Assembly (NCBI GenBank): GCA_016930595.1
Contig: JAFGGJ010000004.1
Coordinates: forward strand, 1 to 33,205
Length of the DNA: 33,205 nt
DNA from: Planctomycetota bacterium
GTDB lineage: Bacteria; Planctomycetota; SZUA-567; JAFGGJ01
Reading direction: 5' to 3'
Notes under the pieces: model-generated
Told to the model about the DNA's origin: nothing
The model's database searches: none
What the model saw: only the letters and a program-made list of their open reading frames with translations
Translations under genes and position numbers: made by a program
Part shown: one piece after another, positions 8,178 through 16,298 of the stretch
Numbering within the stretch: position 1 is the first letter of the stretch
Layout: the number at the start of each line of letters is the position of its first letter

Positions 8178-8207
8178 AATGTACCACAATGCGCGTGGTC
8201 ATGTCAA
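8178..8207 (-). promoter_or_regulatory. Possible promoter of the small charged protein
   Basis: On the minus strand TTGACA (8207-8202) is followed after 18 bases by TACATT (8183-8178). The TGA within TTGACA is the stop codon of the glycosyltransferase. If used, the transcript would begin only about nine bases before the GTG at 8162, which supports that start over the TTG at 8189. Confidence 0.35.
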
Positions 8208-9050
8208 TTCCAGACACGGATCATCGGAAAGCCGGATGACGGGGACGTCTGTGCGCCAGTCGATGGAGGAGGGATGCGGGGCGTTTTCGGCAGCGAGGAA
8301 TTTGCGCCACTTGGCCTGAAACGTGCGGGAGTTGCGTGCGGTAAGGGCGGCGTAGCCGGCGGAGGGAAGGCCGGCGGAAGTGACGTTTTCGAAATGGTAC
8401 ATTTCAACGGAAGGGACATAAACGACGGAAAAGCCGAGCGACCTGGCGCGGTAGCAGTAGTCGATGTCTTCGAACTGGCAGGGGCTGAAGGCCGGGTCCA
8501 TGCCGCCGACGTCGTTCCAGAGGGCCCTGGGAGTGAGCCAGCAGGCGGAGATGACGGCCTGGACGGGCTCCTCGTTAGCGAAGCTGGAGCCGTCGGCGTG
8601 CTCACCGCGGCCCCTGAAGCCCACCCTGCCGGAAACGGAAACGACGCAGCCGGCGCACTGGATGACGGGGACGGCGCCCGGGGCCGCGAGGGGATAGACG
8701 AGGCGGACGCCTGCGACACCGGTATCCGGACGCCTGTCGAAGACGCTGCGAAGGGAAGGAAGCCAGGAAGATGTGCGGGGGAAGCAGTCGTTGTCGAGCA
8801 AGGCAAGGAAGGATCCCCGGGCCAAGGAAGCGGCGTGGTTGCGTCCCAGCACGGCGCCGACGCTGGAATCGAAACGCACGGTCCTGACGGGGACATGGGT
8901 ATTGGCGGAAGCGAAACCGTCAAAGGCGCGCTGGACGGAGTCGTCTTGGGTCCCGTCGTCGACGAGGATGACTTCCGCGGAGGCGGGGATGGTGGGAGCC
9001 AGTGCGGCAAGGGAACGGGAGGAATAATCGGCGCCGCCGCGTGAAAGCAT
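8199..9050 (-). CDS. Family 2 glycosyltransferase
   Basis: A GT-A fold transferase that would move a sugar from a nucleotide sugar to an unknown acceptor. Visible are the first nucleotide-binding strand with VILVDDGTQDDS near residue 28, VGAVLGRNHAASLARGSFLALLDNDC (the DND metal motif) near 65-90, and the acceptor-side GGMDPAF-x5-FEDIDYCYRARSLGF near 185-205, the general-base region of rhamnosyl/glycosyl transferases in this family. There is no membrane segment, so it is probably cytoplasmic or peripheral. The ATG at 9050 is given, but the conserved first strand DFSII lies upstream of it in frame, with GGAGG before CTG at 9074-9072, so the true protein is probably about 8 residues longer. It follows the pseudokinase gene closely and is likely co-transcribed with it. 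Confidence 0.88.
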   Translation of the reverse strand: MLSRGGADYSSRSLAALAPTIPASAEVILVDDGTQDDSVQRAFDGFASANTHVPVRTVRFDSSVGAVLGRNHAASLARGSFLALLDNDCFPRTSSWLPSLRSVFDRRPDTGVAGVRLVYPLAAPGAVPVIQCAGCVVSVSGRVGFRGRGEHADGSSFANEEPVQAVISACWLTPRALWNDVGGMDPAFSPCQFEDIDYCYRARSLGFSVVYVPSVEMYHFENVTSAGLPSAGYAALTARNSRTFQAKWRKFLAAENAPHPSSIDWRTDVPVIRLSDDPCLELT

Positions 9051-9065
9051 GATTATGGAGAAATC

Positions 9066-9086
9066 CAGGGCCAGTTGGAATCCTCC
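9066..9086 (-). promoter_or_regulatory. Ribosome binding site and CTG start of the glycosyltransferase
   Basis: GGAGGA (9086-9081) is followed six bases later by CTG (9074-9072), and a second CTG lies at 9068-9066, all in frame with the glycosyltransferase. No ATG, GTG or TTG occurs between the previous stop (TAG 9092-9090) and ATG 9050, which has no ribosome site at a normal distance. Confidence 0.5.
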
Positions 9087-9089
9087 GCG

Positions 9090-11144
9090 CTACCCGCCCT
9101 TGTTCCTGACGAGGAAGTAGATGCCGACGCTGATGACGGCGGCAACTATCAGGCCGAGGATAACGAGACCTCCGCCGAGGCCACCGCGGCGCGGAGCCTT
9201 CATGCCCTTGCTGCTGGGACGGCGCCCGGCACCGTGTTCGGAGCGCGGCTGGGCCGGGGAGCGGTCGGATTTTCTGCGGGAGCTACGTGCGGGCTGCGCC
9301 TTTCTGGACTTGCGGCGACTGCCCCTGGCGGCCCTGATGGTGACACGCCTGGAGGGACGGATGCCTTCAGGCTGGGCGTCTTCGTCGGGGAAGGCAAGCG
9401 CTTCACTGGAGACGACACTGCTCTCGAGTTCAGCGACGTGGGAAAGGGCCTGGAGGACTTCGGCGATATCGGCATAGCGCTGCTGGGGGTCGATGGCGAG
9501 CATCCGTGCAAGGATTTCGCTGACGGACTGAGGGACACGGGGATTGAGACTGTCGGCGGGGACGGCGTCTTCGGTGCTGATCCTGAGGAGAAGTTCGCCG
9601 ACGGAGTTGCCGAAGTAGGGGGGACGGCCGGTGACGCCGTGATAGTAGATTGCGCCGATGCTGTAGATATCGGCCCTGTGGTCCCTTGGGAGACCGTCCA
9701 CGGCGAGCTCGGGAGCGGAGTATATGGGGACTTCGCCGCTGACTTCCACGATGCGCCGCATGTCCTCGATGGCGTCCTTGGGGTAGCCGAAGCCGCCGAC
9801 CTTGACCTTGCCGAGAGGGGTAAGGAGTATCTGTGACGGCCTGAGGCCCATGTGCGCCAGGCCGCGGCCGTGGCATTCGCGCATGAGGGTGCCGATCTGC
9901 TGAACGATACTGGTCATGACGCGAAGGGGGATATGGCCTTCTTCAAACATGGTACGCAGGCTCTTGCCGCGCACAAATTCTTCTGCAACGTAGATATAGC
10001 CGTCTTCGCGGCCTATTTCGAGGGGACGCTTGAGGAATTCGCTGGTGACCCTGGTGGCGATGGCGAATTCCCTGCGCACTTCGTCGATGTACTCCTTGCC
10101 GAGGGAATCGGAGAACACGCGGAGGGCAACGGTGGAGCCATCGCCGGTGTCTTCGGCTTCATAGAGGACGGAGTGGCCGTCTTCGCCAATGACCTTGAGG
10201 ACGCGGAAGCGGCCGTAGAGGTCTTCGCCTTCGGCCTCGTCGTCAGGGAGGACCATGGGGAGGTCCTCTTCGGAAAGGTCGACGGGAGGCCGGGGCGGTT
10301 CCGGGGAACCGCCGGCGAGTTTCATGCCGGAGGCTTCCCTGGCTTCGGGAGCCGGCTTGCCGACCGGGACAACGGGCCGAGATTCCGCGGCCTGCGGCTC
10401 GGCGGCGGGAGCCCAAGCCTTGAAGCCGCTTTCGTCAGCGGAAGGCGGCTCGGCCACTGGGAGGTCGCCCGAGACCGGCTCGGTAACCACGGCGGACTCG
10501 GGGAGTTCCATATCCTGGGTGGCGGCGTCTTCGAGTTCTTTTCTGGGGGGTGGTGCGCCGGGAGCATGGTGGGGCAGGTCGGGGGCGGGCGGCGCATAGG
10601 AGACGACTTCGGCACCCTGTGCGGTGATTTCATCTTCTTCGTAGTAGAAGACCAGGGGGCCGGTACAGGCGGGACAGTCGTTGAAGTCATCCTGCATGCC
10701 GGCGGGGACGTTATAGATTTTGTTGCAGATGGGACAGAGGCGTGCTTCAAGTCCCTGAGCGGCGAGAACGGTGCGGACCTGCTCGCGGCGCAGGAAGCCT
10801 TGTTGCAGCATGAGGTCGCCGGAGGCGACGTGGTTCTGCCGGGCATCGAGTTTTTTCTGTTCCTTGAGCACGGTCAGGATCTGGTCCTTGGTGGCGAACC
10901 GGAGTTCGGCGCATATTTCGCCGAAGCGGCGGCCCGGCTTTGCATTGAGGCTGCCGGAAAGAACCGCCTGGATCTGGTCGGGGCTGACCTTGCCCTGGGA
11001 TGCAAGCAATTCGCCAAGGCGTGGGACGCGTTTGCCGGATTCCCTGTACTTTTCCTGGAGGCGGAGAGCATCTTCGATGTCGGCAGGTCTGCAGAAACCC
11101 AGCTTGACGAGCACAGTACCGAAAAGACCGTCGCGAATCTCCAT
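9090..11144 (-). CDS. Membrane-anchored pseudokinase with MshEN-like repeats and zinc ribbon
   Basis: A 684-residue protein. Residues 5-130 hold about four copies of a helical module (LGELLASQGKVSPDQIQAVL and relatives) like the N-terminal domains of GspE/MshE ATPases. A four-Cys zinc ribbon follows (Cys137, 140, 157, 160), then a Pro/Ala/Glu-rich linker to about 305. Residues 311-570 are a Ser/Thr protein kinase fold with SAPEL (APE motif) and ADIYSIG well kept. Key residues are lost: the strand-3 Lys is Arg342, HRD is HMG (431-433), DFG is GFG (451-453), and the Gly-rich loop is partly eroded. A basic stretch (600-650) leads to one membrane helix (657-679) at the C-terminus, so the bulk faces the cytoplasm. 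Catalysis is unlikely; a scaffold or sensor role is inference. ATG 11144 has GGGAG upstream. Confidence 0.88.
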   Translation of the reverse strand: MEIRDGLFGTVLVKLGFCRPADIEDALRLQEKYRESGKRVPRLGELLASQGKVSPDQIQAVLSGSLNAKPGRRFGEICAELRFATKDQILTVLKEQKKLDARQNHVASGDLMLQQGFLRREQVRTVLAAQGLEARLCPICNKIYNVPAGMQDDFNDCPACTGPLVFYYEEDEITAQGAEVVSYAPPAPDLPHHAPGAPPPRKELEDAATQDMELPESAVVTEPVSGDLPVAEPPSADESGFKAWAPAAEPQAAESRPVVPVGKPAPEAREASGMKLAGGSPEPPRPPVDLSEEDLPMVLPDDEAEGEDLYGRFRVLKVIGEDGHSVLYEAEDTGDGSTVALRVFSDSLGKEYIDEVRREFAIATRVTSEFLKRPLEIGREDGYIYVAEEFVRGKSLRTMFEEGHIPLRVMTSIVQQIGTLMRECHGRGLAHMGLRPSQILLTPLGKVKVGGFGYPKDAIEDMRRIVEVSGEVPIYSAPELAVDGLPRDHRADIYSIGAIYYHGVTGRPPYFGNSVGELLLRISTEDAVPADSLNPRVPQSVSEILARMLAIDPQQRYADIAEVLQALSHVAELESSVVSSEALAFPDEDAQPEGIRPSRRVTIRAARGSRRKSRKAQPARSSRRKSDRSPAQPRSEHGAGRRPSSKGMKAPRRGGLGGGLVILGLIVAAVISVGIYFLVRNKGG

Positions 11145-11173
11145 AGCCGTACACTCCCAAAACAGCCGTGTAC

Positions 11174-11203
11174 ATTATAAACACAAAGCGGCTGGAATGT
11201 GAG
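11174..11203 (-). promoter_or_regulatory. Promoter of the pseudokinase gene
   Basis: On the minus strand a perfect TATAAT (11179-11174) lies about 30 bases upstream of the ATG. A weak -35, CTCACA, occurs 18 bases further upstream. The gene can thus be transcribed apart from moxR. Confidence 0.5.
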
Positions 11204-11240
11204 GAAAATCAGTGGAGGCGAAATGGAAGGGCGGGCGAGG

Positions 11241-12293
11241 TCACAGGTTTGCGCCGGGAGCGGGGACGACATCGACCAGGCGGCGGATGAGCTCATCGGC
11301 GTCGATACCTTCGGTCTCGGAGCGGAAGTTCAGTCCCAGACGGTGACGGAGGCAGGGATAAGCGACCTTGCGGATATCGTCGATGGAGACATTGAGGCGG
11401 CCGTCCATGGCGGCCCAGGCGCGTGCGGCGGTAAGGAGGAAGATGCCGCCCCTGGTGCCGACGCCCCAGGCGATGTACTCGTTAACGAAGGGAGGGGAGC
11501 CTTCGGCGCCCGGTCTTGTGGCGCGGACAAGGGAATTGACGTAATCCACGATGTGGTCGCCGACGACGACCCTGCGGACGGTCTCGCTCATCCTGAGGAC
11601 GTCTTCACGCGAGAGGACGGGCCTGAGCCGTACCGGGCGGCCGCGCATGTGAAACCTGTAGATTTCCTGCTCTTCGTCGGAACCTGGATAATCGACCTTG
11701 ATGGAGAAAAGGAACCTGTCAAGCTGTGCCTCGGGAAGAGGATACGTGCCTTCATGTTCAATGGGGTTCTGGGTGGCGATGACGAAGAAGGGATTGGGGA
11801 GAGGATAGGTCTCATCGCCCACGGAGACCTGGCGTTCCTGCATGGATTCGAGGAGGGCGGCCTGGGTTTTGGGCGGCGTACGGTTGATTTCATCGGCGAG
11901 AACGATATTGCAGAATACTGGTCCCGGGACGAAGGAGAACTCGTGGCCGCCGGAGGCGTCGGGACGGAGGACGTTAGTGCCGGTGATATCCGAGGGCATG
12001 AGGTCAGGGGTGAACTGGATGCGCTTGAACTTGAGGTCGAGGACGTCGGCGACGGCCTGGACAATGGAAGTCTTGGCAAGGCCCGGGACGCCGATAAGCA
12101 GGCTGTGCGTGCCGGTGAACAGCCCGATGAGGACTTCGTCAACGACCTCGTGCTGGCCGATGATGGCCTTGGAAATCTCCCTGGCGATAAGCTGGTAGCG
12201 GGAACCGAATTCGTCAAGCATTTCCGCCGGATCGGCCGGGAGCGCCATACCCTTGAGGTCTTCGCCGGGCTGGCCGACAAGGTTTTCGGTCAT
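11241..12293 (-). CDS. MoxR-family AAA+ ATPase
   Basis: MoxR ATPases act as chaperones that mature or activate partner proteins, often von Willebrand A domain proteins. The 350-residue product has Walker A GVPGLAKTS, Walker B and its extension IVLADEINRTPPKTQAALLESMQE spanning the glutamate switch, the ATQNP sensor 1 region and the arginine-bearing PLPEAQLDRFLF, followed by the helical lid. This is the typical MoxR length. The start is ATG at 12293 with GGAAAGGG upstream; an in-frame GTG at 12335 has no ribosome site. The usual DUF58 and vWA partner genes are not next to it; instead a pseudokinase follows 96 bases downstream, and an exported cyclase-fold/DUF4159 gene is divergent across 65 bases. 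A DUF4159/MoxR association is, to my recollection, common in planctomycetes. Confidence 0.93.
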   Translation of the reverse strand: MTENLVGQPGEDLKGMALPADPAEMLDEFGSRYQLIAREISKAIIGQHEVVDEVLIGLFTGTHSLLIGVPGLAKTSIVQAVADVLDLKFKRIQFTPDLMPSDITGTNVLRPDASGGHEFSFVPGPVFCNIVLADEINRTPPKTQAALLESMQERQVSVGDETYPLPNPFFVIATQNPIEHEGTYPLPEAQLDRFLFSIKVDYPGSDEEQEIYRFHMRGRPVRLRPVLSREDVLRMSETVRRVVVGDHIVDYVNSLVRATRPGAEGSPPFVNEYIAWGVGTRGGIFLLTAARAWAAMDGRLNVSIDDIRKVAYPCLRHRLGLNFRSETEGIDADELIRRLVDVVPAPGANL

Positions 12294-12358
12294 CGAACGT
12301 CCCTTTCCTGGTCCGAAGAAGGCATACCGATACACTGATAATACCAGAAGGAGCAGGC
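12294..12358. promoter_or_regulatory. Shared divergent promoter region of moxR and the DUF4159 gene
   Basis: Only 65 bases separate the two divergent start codons. A GATAAT at 12337-12342 (plus strand) overlaps its complement ATTATC; the plus-strand gene has AAGGAG just before its ATG. No clear -35 is seen on either strand. Co-regulation is likely from the geometry alone. Confidence 0.4.
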
Positions 12359-14536
12359 ATGTACAGCAAGAGTGCGTGCGGTGCGGCGCTGGCGGCGGCG
12401 CTGTGGGCGGTGTGGGCGTCCGGAGGCGAAAGGAACATCGAGGACGCCCTGGAAGCGGCGGTGGAGGTCCTGGAAAGCGGCTCGGAGCTGGCGGGGCTGA
12501 AAGGGCCCGGTCCCGCGGCGCTGACCGCCATGGCGCTGCTGGCGGCGGGCTCGGACCCGACGGGAAGCCCGCTTCGCGAAGCCATAGACTACGTGGAAAG
12601 GCAGGCGTTCACGTCCCCGGAAAACACGTACGTGGGGACCTACACGGCAGCAACGAGCCTGAGCCTTCTGCACATGGCGGGCAGAGACGCCGGCACGGGG
12701 GGCTCCGCGGTGGAAGCCCTGGCCCGCAGGCTGATATCGTACCAGGAGGCAAACGGCGGATGGGGAGACATGAGCAGGAGCCAGTTTGCCGCGCTGGGGC
12801 TGTACGGGGCGAGAGCGATGGGTTTCGAGGTGCCGAAAGGCGTGTTTCAAAGGCTCCGCTCCTATGTGCTCGGCATGCAGAACACGGACGGCGGGTGGCC
12901 GTACCGCGACAAGGGAACCGCCAGCACCGGCTCCATGACATCGGGGGCCCTGGCCGCCCTTCATGTAGTAGAAAGAGCGCTGGCATCCGGGACACCGCAA
13001 TGCACGACGGGAAGCGATAATTCAGACACCCGCAAGGCGATCGACAAGGGGCTGAAATGGCTGCGGGAAAACCAGTCGTACACGCGCAACCCCGGCGACG
13101 ACAAGTATTACTACTACTACCTGTATTCCCTGGAACGTGCGATGAAGTACCTGGGGCTAAAGCAGTTGGGGGAAGTCGACTGGTATTCGCAGGCGGCGGA
13201 CCGCGTGATACGGCTGCAGAGCGAAGGCGGGACCTGGGCGGCACCCCCACTGGACTACGCGAACCAGTTTGCCGTGCTGTTTCTATCGCGTTCGGGATGG
13301 CCGGCGGCGATATCGAAGCTGGAACACGGAAACGACTGGAATCTGGATCCCTACGATGCGGAGATATGGACGGAAGAACTCTGCCGAAAACTGCACATGC
13401 CCGCCGAGCGCCGCGTGATAAGCCTGAACGAACCCCTGGATTACCTGCTGCGTTCGCCGCTCATTTACGTGACGGGGCGTGGACCGCTGAAGCTGCCCGG
13501 GGAGAAGGCAGTGAAGCTCGCCCAGTACGTGGAAAAGGGAGGGACGCTGCTGTTCGCTCCTTCGCACGACGGCAAGGCGTTCACGGAGAGCGTAAAGGAT
13601 CTGCTGGCGGCGATATTCCCTGACAACGCCCTGACGCCGCTGGAATCGGACGACGCCCTGTACCTGGCCCCGAACCTTGTGGAACCGAACCGCGTGCCTG
13701 CGTACGGCATAAAGCTGTCATGCAGGACAGGCGTAATTCTCACGGAAGCGACGATACCGTGCGCGCTGTCAGGGTGCTCGAATTCGACGGCGAGCGGTTA
13801 TTCGGGCGAAGACGCCAGGCGCTTCGCCGTCAACGTCGGCTACTACGCCCTGGGCGTGGGGGGATACTTCAAGGAGAAAGAGAAGGACGGGAGCGTCCCG
13901 CCGACGGGAACAGGGGAGCCGGAACCCGGCACGGTGGAGTTCCGCGTGGGATGGCTGAGGTACGGAGGAGACTGGCACCCGTTTCCGGAATCGCTGGGCA
14001 ACCTGCTCAATTTCGTGAACAGGGAAACTGGGCGCGTGTGGTGGTGGGAGGAGGTTCGCGCACGCGGGAACGACCTGCACGGATACCCCCTGCTCTTCAT
14101 GACGGGCACAAAACCGCCGCGGCTGACGGACGCGGAGAAACAGGCTCTGCGTGCGTACATCGAGCGCGGCGGCCGGATAATAGCGGAACCGGCCTGCGGC
14201 AGCAGGCCGTTCATCGGGGGGCTGCGCGAGATGTTCCAGGAAGCCCTGCCGGAGTGCGAAATAAAGCGGCTGATGCCTGGGGAAAGCGTGTACACGTGCC
14301 TGTACGAAATATCGCGGGTCGAATACAAGGAAGTTGTGAAAAAGGAGCAGCCGAAGCTGACGGCCCCCTGGCTGGAAGGCGTATATTGGCGGAACCGCAT
14401 GGTGGCTCTCTATTCGCCGTACAACCTCAGCGCCGAGTGGGCGGAAACGGGGTACGTCCACAGCAGGGGCCTCAAGCGCCGAGACGCCTACATGCTCGGT
14501 GCGAACATGCTGGCGTACTTTTTTGTCGAACGCTGA
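12359..14536 (+). CDS. Exported cyclase-fold and double DUF4159 protein
   Basis: A 725-residue secreted protein of unknown function. Residues 1-22 form a signal peptide. Residues about 28-330 look like an alpha-alpha toroid of the squalene cyclase/prenyltransferase type, with QEANGGWGD, the QNTDGGWPY motif near 175-181 and further short Gly-Trp turns, but I see no catalytic DXDD, so it may bind rather than cyclise. Two glutamine-amidotransferase-like DUF4159 domains follow, about 352-500 (LIYVTGRGPLKLP, YVEKGGTLLFAP) and 525-725 (LLFMTGTKPPRLT, YIERGGRIIAEPACG), joined by a charged linker. ATG at 12359 has AAGGAG upstream. Divergent from moxR. This domain order is, as far as I know, seen mostly in planctomycete-like bacteria; the role is unknown. 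Confidence 0.85.
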   Translation: MYSKSACGAALAAALWAVWASGGERNIEDALEAAVEVLESGSELAGLKGPGPAALTAMALLAAGSDPTGSPLREAIDYVERQAFTSPENTYVGTYTAATSLSLLHMAGRDAGTGGSAVEALARRLISYQEANGGWGDMSRSQFAALGLYGARAMGFEVPKGVFQRLRSYVLGMQNTDGGWPYRDKGTASTGSMTSGALAALHVVERALASGTPQCTTGSDNSDTRKAIDKGLKWLRENQSYTRNPGDDKYYYYYLYSLERAMKYLGLKQLGEVDWYSQAADRVIRLQSEGGTWAAPPLDYANQFAVLFLSRSGWPAAISKLEHGNDWNLDPYDAEIWTEELCRKLHMPAERRVISLNEPLDYLLRSPLIYVTGRGPLKLPGEKAVKLAQYVEKGGTLLFAPSHDGKAFTESVKDLLAAIFPDNALTPLESDDALYLAPNLVEPNRVPAYGIKLSCRTGVILTEATIPCALSGCSNSTASGYSGEDARRFAVNVGYYALGVGGYFKEKEKDGSVPPTGTGEPEPGTVEFRVGWLRYGGDWHPFPESLGNLLNFVNRETGRVWWWEEVRARGNDLHGYPLLFMTGTKPPRLTDAEKQALRAYIERGGRIIAEPACGSRPFIGGLREMFQEALPECEIKRLMPGESVYTCLYEISRVEYKEVVKKEQPKLTAPWLEGVYWRNRMVALYSPYNLSAEWAETGYVHSRGLKRRDAYMLGANMLAYFFVER

Positions 14537-14608
14537 CGGGCCGGCCGGCGGAACGGGGCGGGCGTGGGGAGGGCGTGACGATACCCGGCAGAAATTTCCC
14601 GATTTGTG

Positions 14609-14636
14609 TTGACTGGCGGCAACTACCGACTATGTT
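14609..14636 (+). promoter_or_regulatory. Promoter of the first MFS gene
   Basis: TTGACT (14609-14614), 16 bases, then TATGTT (14631-14636). The same hexamers and spacer occur before the second MFS gene, including the flanking CTATGTT-x-CG and an AT-rich stretch just upstream of the -35. The initiation point would be near 14643, giving a leader of about 35 bases. Confidence 0.7.
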
Positions 14637-14677
14637 TCGGCGCTGAGACGAGGCAACCGGAGAAAGCGCGGGGTGCA

Positions 14678-16156
14678 ATGGGAATTCGTTCAAGACAGAA
14701 CACCAACGGCGACAACGGTGGGCACGGCAGGGATGACGGCGCATCCGCGGTGCCGCCGGCGCTGCTGAAGAGGTCGCTGATTCTCAGCGCCACCGGCTCG
14801 ATACTCGGGTCGTTCTTCTTCTCGCTCATCGCCGGGAACGTCCTGAACAGGTATTTTGAAGCGCTGGGGCTCAAGGAAAAGCTGGGGATCTTCCTAGCGC
14901 TACCGTCCATAGCCGGCATGACGCAGATGCTGGGTTCGTGGATAATGCAGAAGACGGGGCGGAGGAAGCTGTTCTTCTTCCTGTTCCTGGGGCCGCCGCG
15001 GCTGATATGGCTTGCAATAGTGACAATACAGCTATGGGGCCCGCCTGAGGAACGAAGCCGGGTGGTGATACTCTCGGCACTGGTGCTCACCTACTGGATA
15101 ACGGCCGGACTCGGGGGCAACGCGTGGTTCTCGTGGATGAGGGACATCGTGCCGGAGAACTACCGTGGGAGGTACTTCGCCTACCGGGCGACGCTGGGCA
15201 CAGCCGTCGCGGCGGCATGGGGACTGACCGTGGGGCACCTGCTGGAAAGAATGAACCTGAGCCTCGGATCGTTCGAACTCATATACGGCATCGGCGTATT
15301 CTTCGGCCTGGTGGACATACTGTGTTTCATATGGGTGTACCATCCCGTGATGGAAGTGAAGAAGGGCTTCGATGCGGGGCTGGTCCCGATGGCGAAGGCG
15401 GCCATGCACCCGGTTTTTCTGAAATACGTGGGTGTGATGTCGGTCATGTGGTTTTCGTTCAGCCTTGAAGCGCTGACGGGCTATCACATGATGCGTGGCA
15501 TCGGGATGGAAATTTTCAGCATGCAGATGCTGGCGTTTTTCTCAACGGTCGTATTCGTCGTGTTCAGCCTGCTGTGGGGGCATTTTCTGGACCATTACGG
15601 CTACAAGGCGACGCTGGTCGTGGGCATGCTGGGGATGATACCCCCGCCGCTGCTGGTGATGCTCGCCCCCTACTACGGCGAGGTAACGCTGTACCTGGCG
15701 TCGGCGATCGGGACGATAATGGCGGCCGGGCTGAACCTTGCGAGCACCAACATGCTTCTGGGGCTGTCGAAGAAAGAAGACCAGGCCATGACCATGGCCG
15801 CTTACTCCGTGGCCGCCGGAATGGTGATGGCGGTAGGGTACGTGGTATGCGAAAACGCGATGTACCCGGTCCTGAAATGGCTGGGGAACAAATACGAATA
15901 CGGTCCTCTTTTCTACGCGGTGTGCATCTACGGGGTGATCGGCTGCATGCGCGTTGCGGCGGGGCTGATGTCCTTCCGCATGCCGGAAATGGAAGACAAG
16001 CCGACGGCGACGCTCGTGGCGCGTGCGTTCTACATGACGAACCCGATACGCGCGATGTATTCCATGGTCAGGTTCCTCCGGGTGAAATCGGGCGACCTTG
16101 TGGGCAGCAGCAGGTATTCCGAGTTGCACCCGTCGGCGCGCTGGAGGCTCGAGTAG
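14678..16156 (+). CDS. MFS transporter, first of a tandem pair
   Basis: A 492-residue inner-membrane major facilitator protein with about twelve hydrophobic helices. It has a charged, hydrophilic N-terminus of about 30 residues, a WFSWMRDIVPENYRGRYFAYR loop between helices 4 and 5, which corresponds to the conserved R-G-R/F motif of this subgroup, and a long C-terminal tail ending KYSELHPSARW-like (here RYSELHPSARWRLE). The substrate is unknown; related bacterial proteins lie near sugar-use genes, but none is present here. The ATG at 14678 is chosen because a GTG upstream at 14606 would place the start inside the promoter. The next gene is a clear paralogue in the same orientation. No operon partner is seen. 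Confidence 0.88.
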   Translation: MGIRSRQNTNGDNGGHGRDDGASAVPPALLKRSLILSATGSILGSFFFSLIAGNVLNRYFEALGLKEKLGIFLALPSIAGMTQMLGSWIMQKTGRRKLFFFLFLGPPRLIWLAIVTIQLWGPPEERSRVVILSALVLTYWITAGLGGNAWFSWMRDIVPENYRGRYFAYRATLGTAVAAAWGLTVGHLLERMNLSLGSFELIYGIGVFFGLVDILCFIWVYHPVMEVKKGFDAGLVPMAKAAMHPVFLKYVGVMSVMWFSFSLEALTGYHMMRGIGMEIFSMQMLAFFSTVVFVVFSLLWGHFLDHYGYKATLVVGMLGMIPPPLLVMLAPYYGEVTLYLASAIGTIMAAGLNLASTNMLLGLSKKEDQAMTMAAYSVAAGMVMAVGYVVCENAMYPVLKWLGNKYEYGPLFYAVCIYGVIGCMRVAAGLMSFRMPEMEDKPTATLVARAFYMTNPIRAMYSMVRFLRVKSGDLVGSSRYSELHPSARWRLE

Positions 16157-16219
16157 GAAAGCGGCCGGCCGGCGAGGCCCGTTCCGTAAACCCGCCGCAG
16201 GAAAATTCGCAGTTTTTTT

Positions 16220-16247
16220 TTGACTGTCCGGATTCATCGGCTATGTT
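16220..16247 (+). promoter_or_regulatory. Promoter of the second MFS gene
   Basis: TTGACT (16220-16225), 16 bases, then TATGTT (16242-16247), preceded by a run of nine T. It is almost the same as the promoter of the first MFS gene, and the upstream GGCCGGCCGGCG is also shared, so the control region was copied with the gene. Confidence 0.75.
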
Positions 16248-16298
16248 CCGTTGGTGTCTGCGGAACACACGCGCCGCACCGGAGAGAAAAAGCATTCC

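Noticed and set aside
11299-12293. MoxR as part of a prophage or toxin-antitoxin-like vWA island
   Set aside because: No vWA, DUF58, integrase or phage gene occurs nearby, and base use agrees with the neighbours.
9852-12338. Two long plus-strand open frames opposite the pseudokinase and moxR
   Set aside because: They are rich in Gly, Ala, Asp and Glu and mirror the third-position bias of the real minus-strand genes.
14606-14677. Upstream GTG start for the first MFS gene
   Set aside because: It would begin at the -35 element of the gene's own promoter, so the codon would not be in the transcript.
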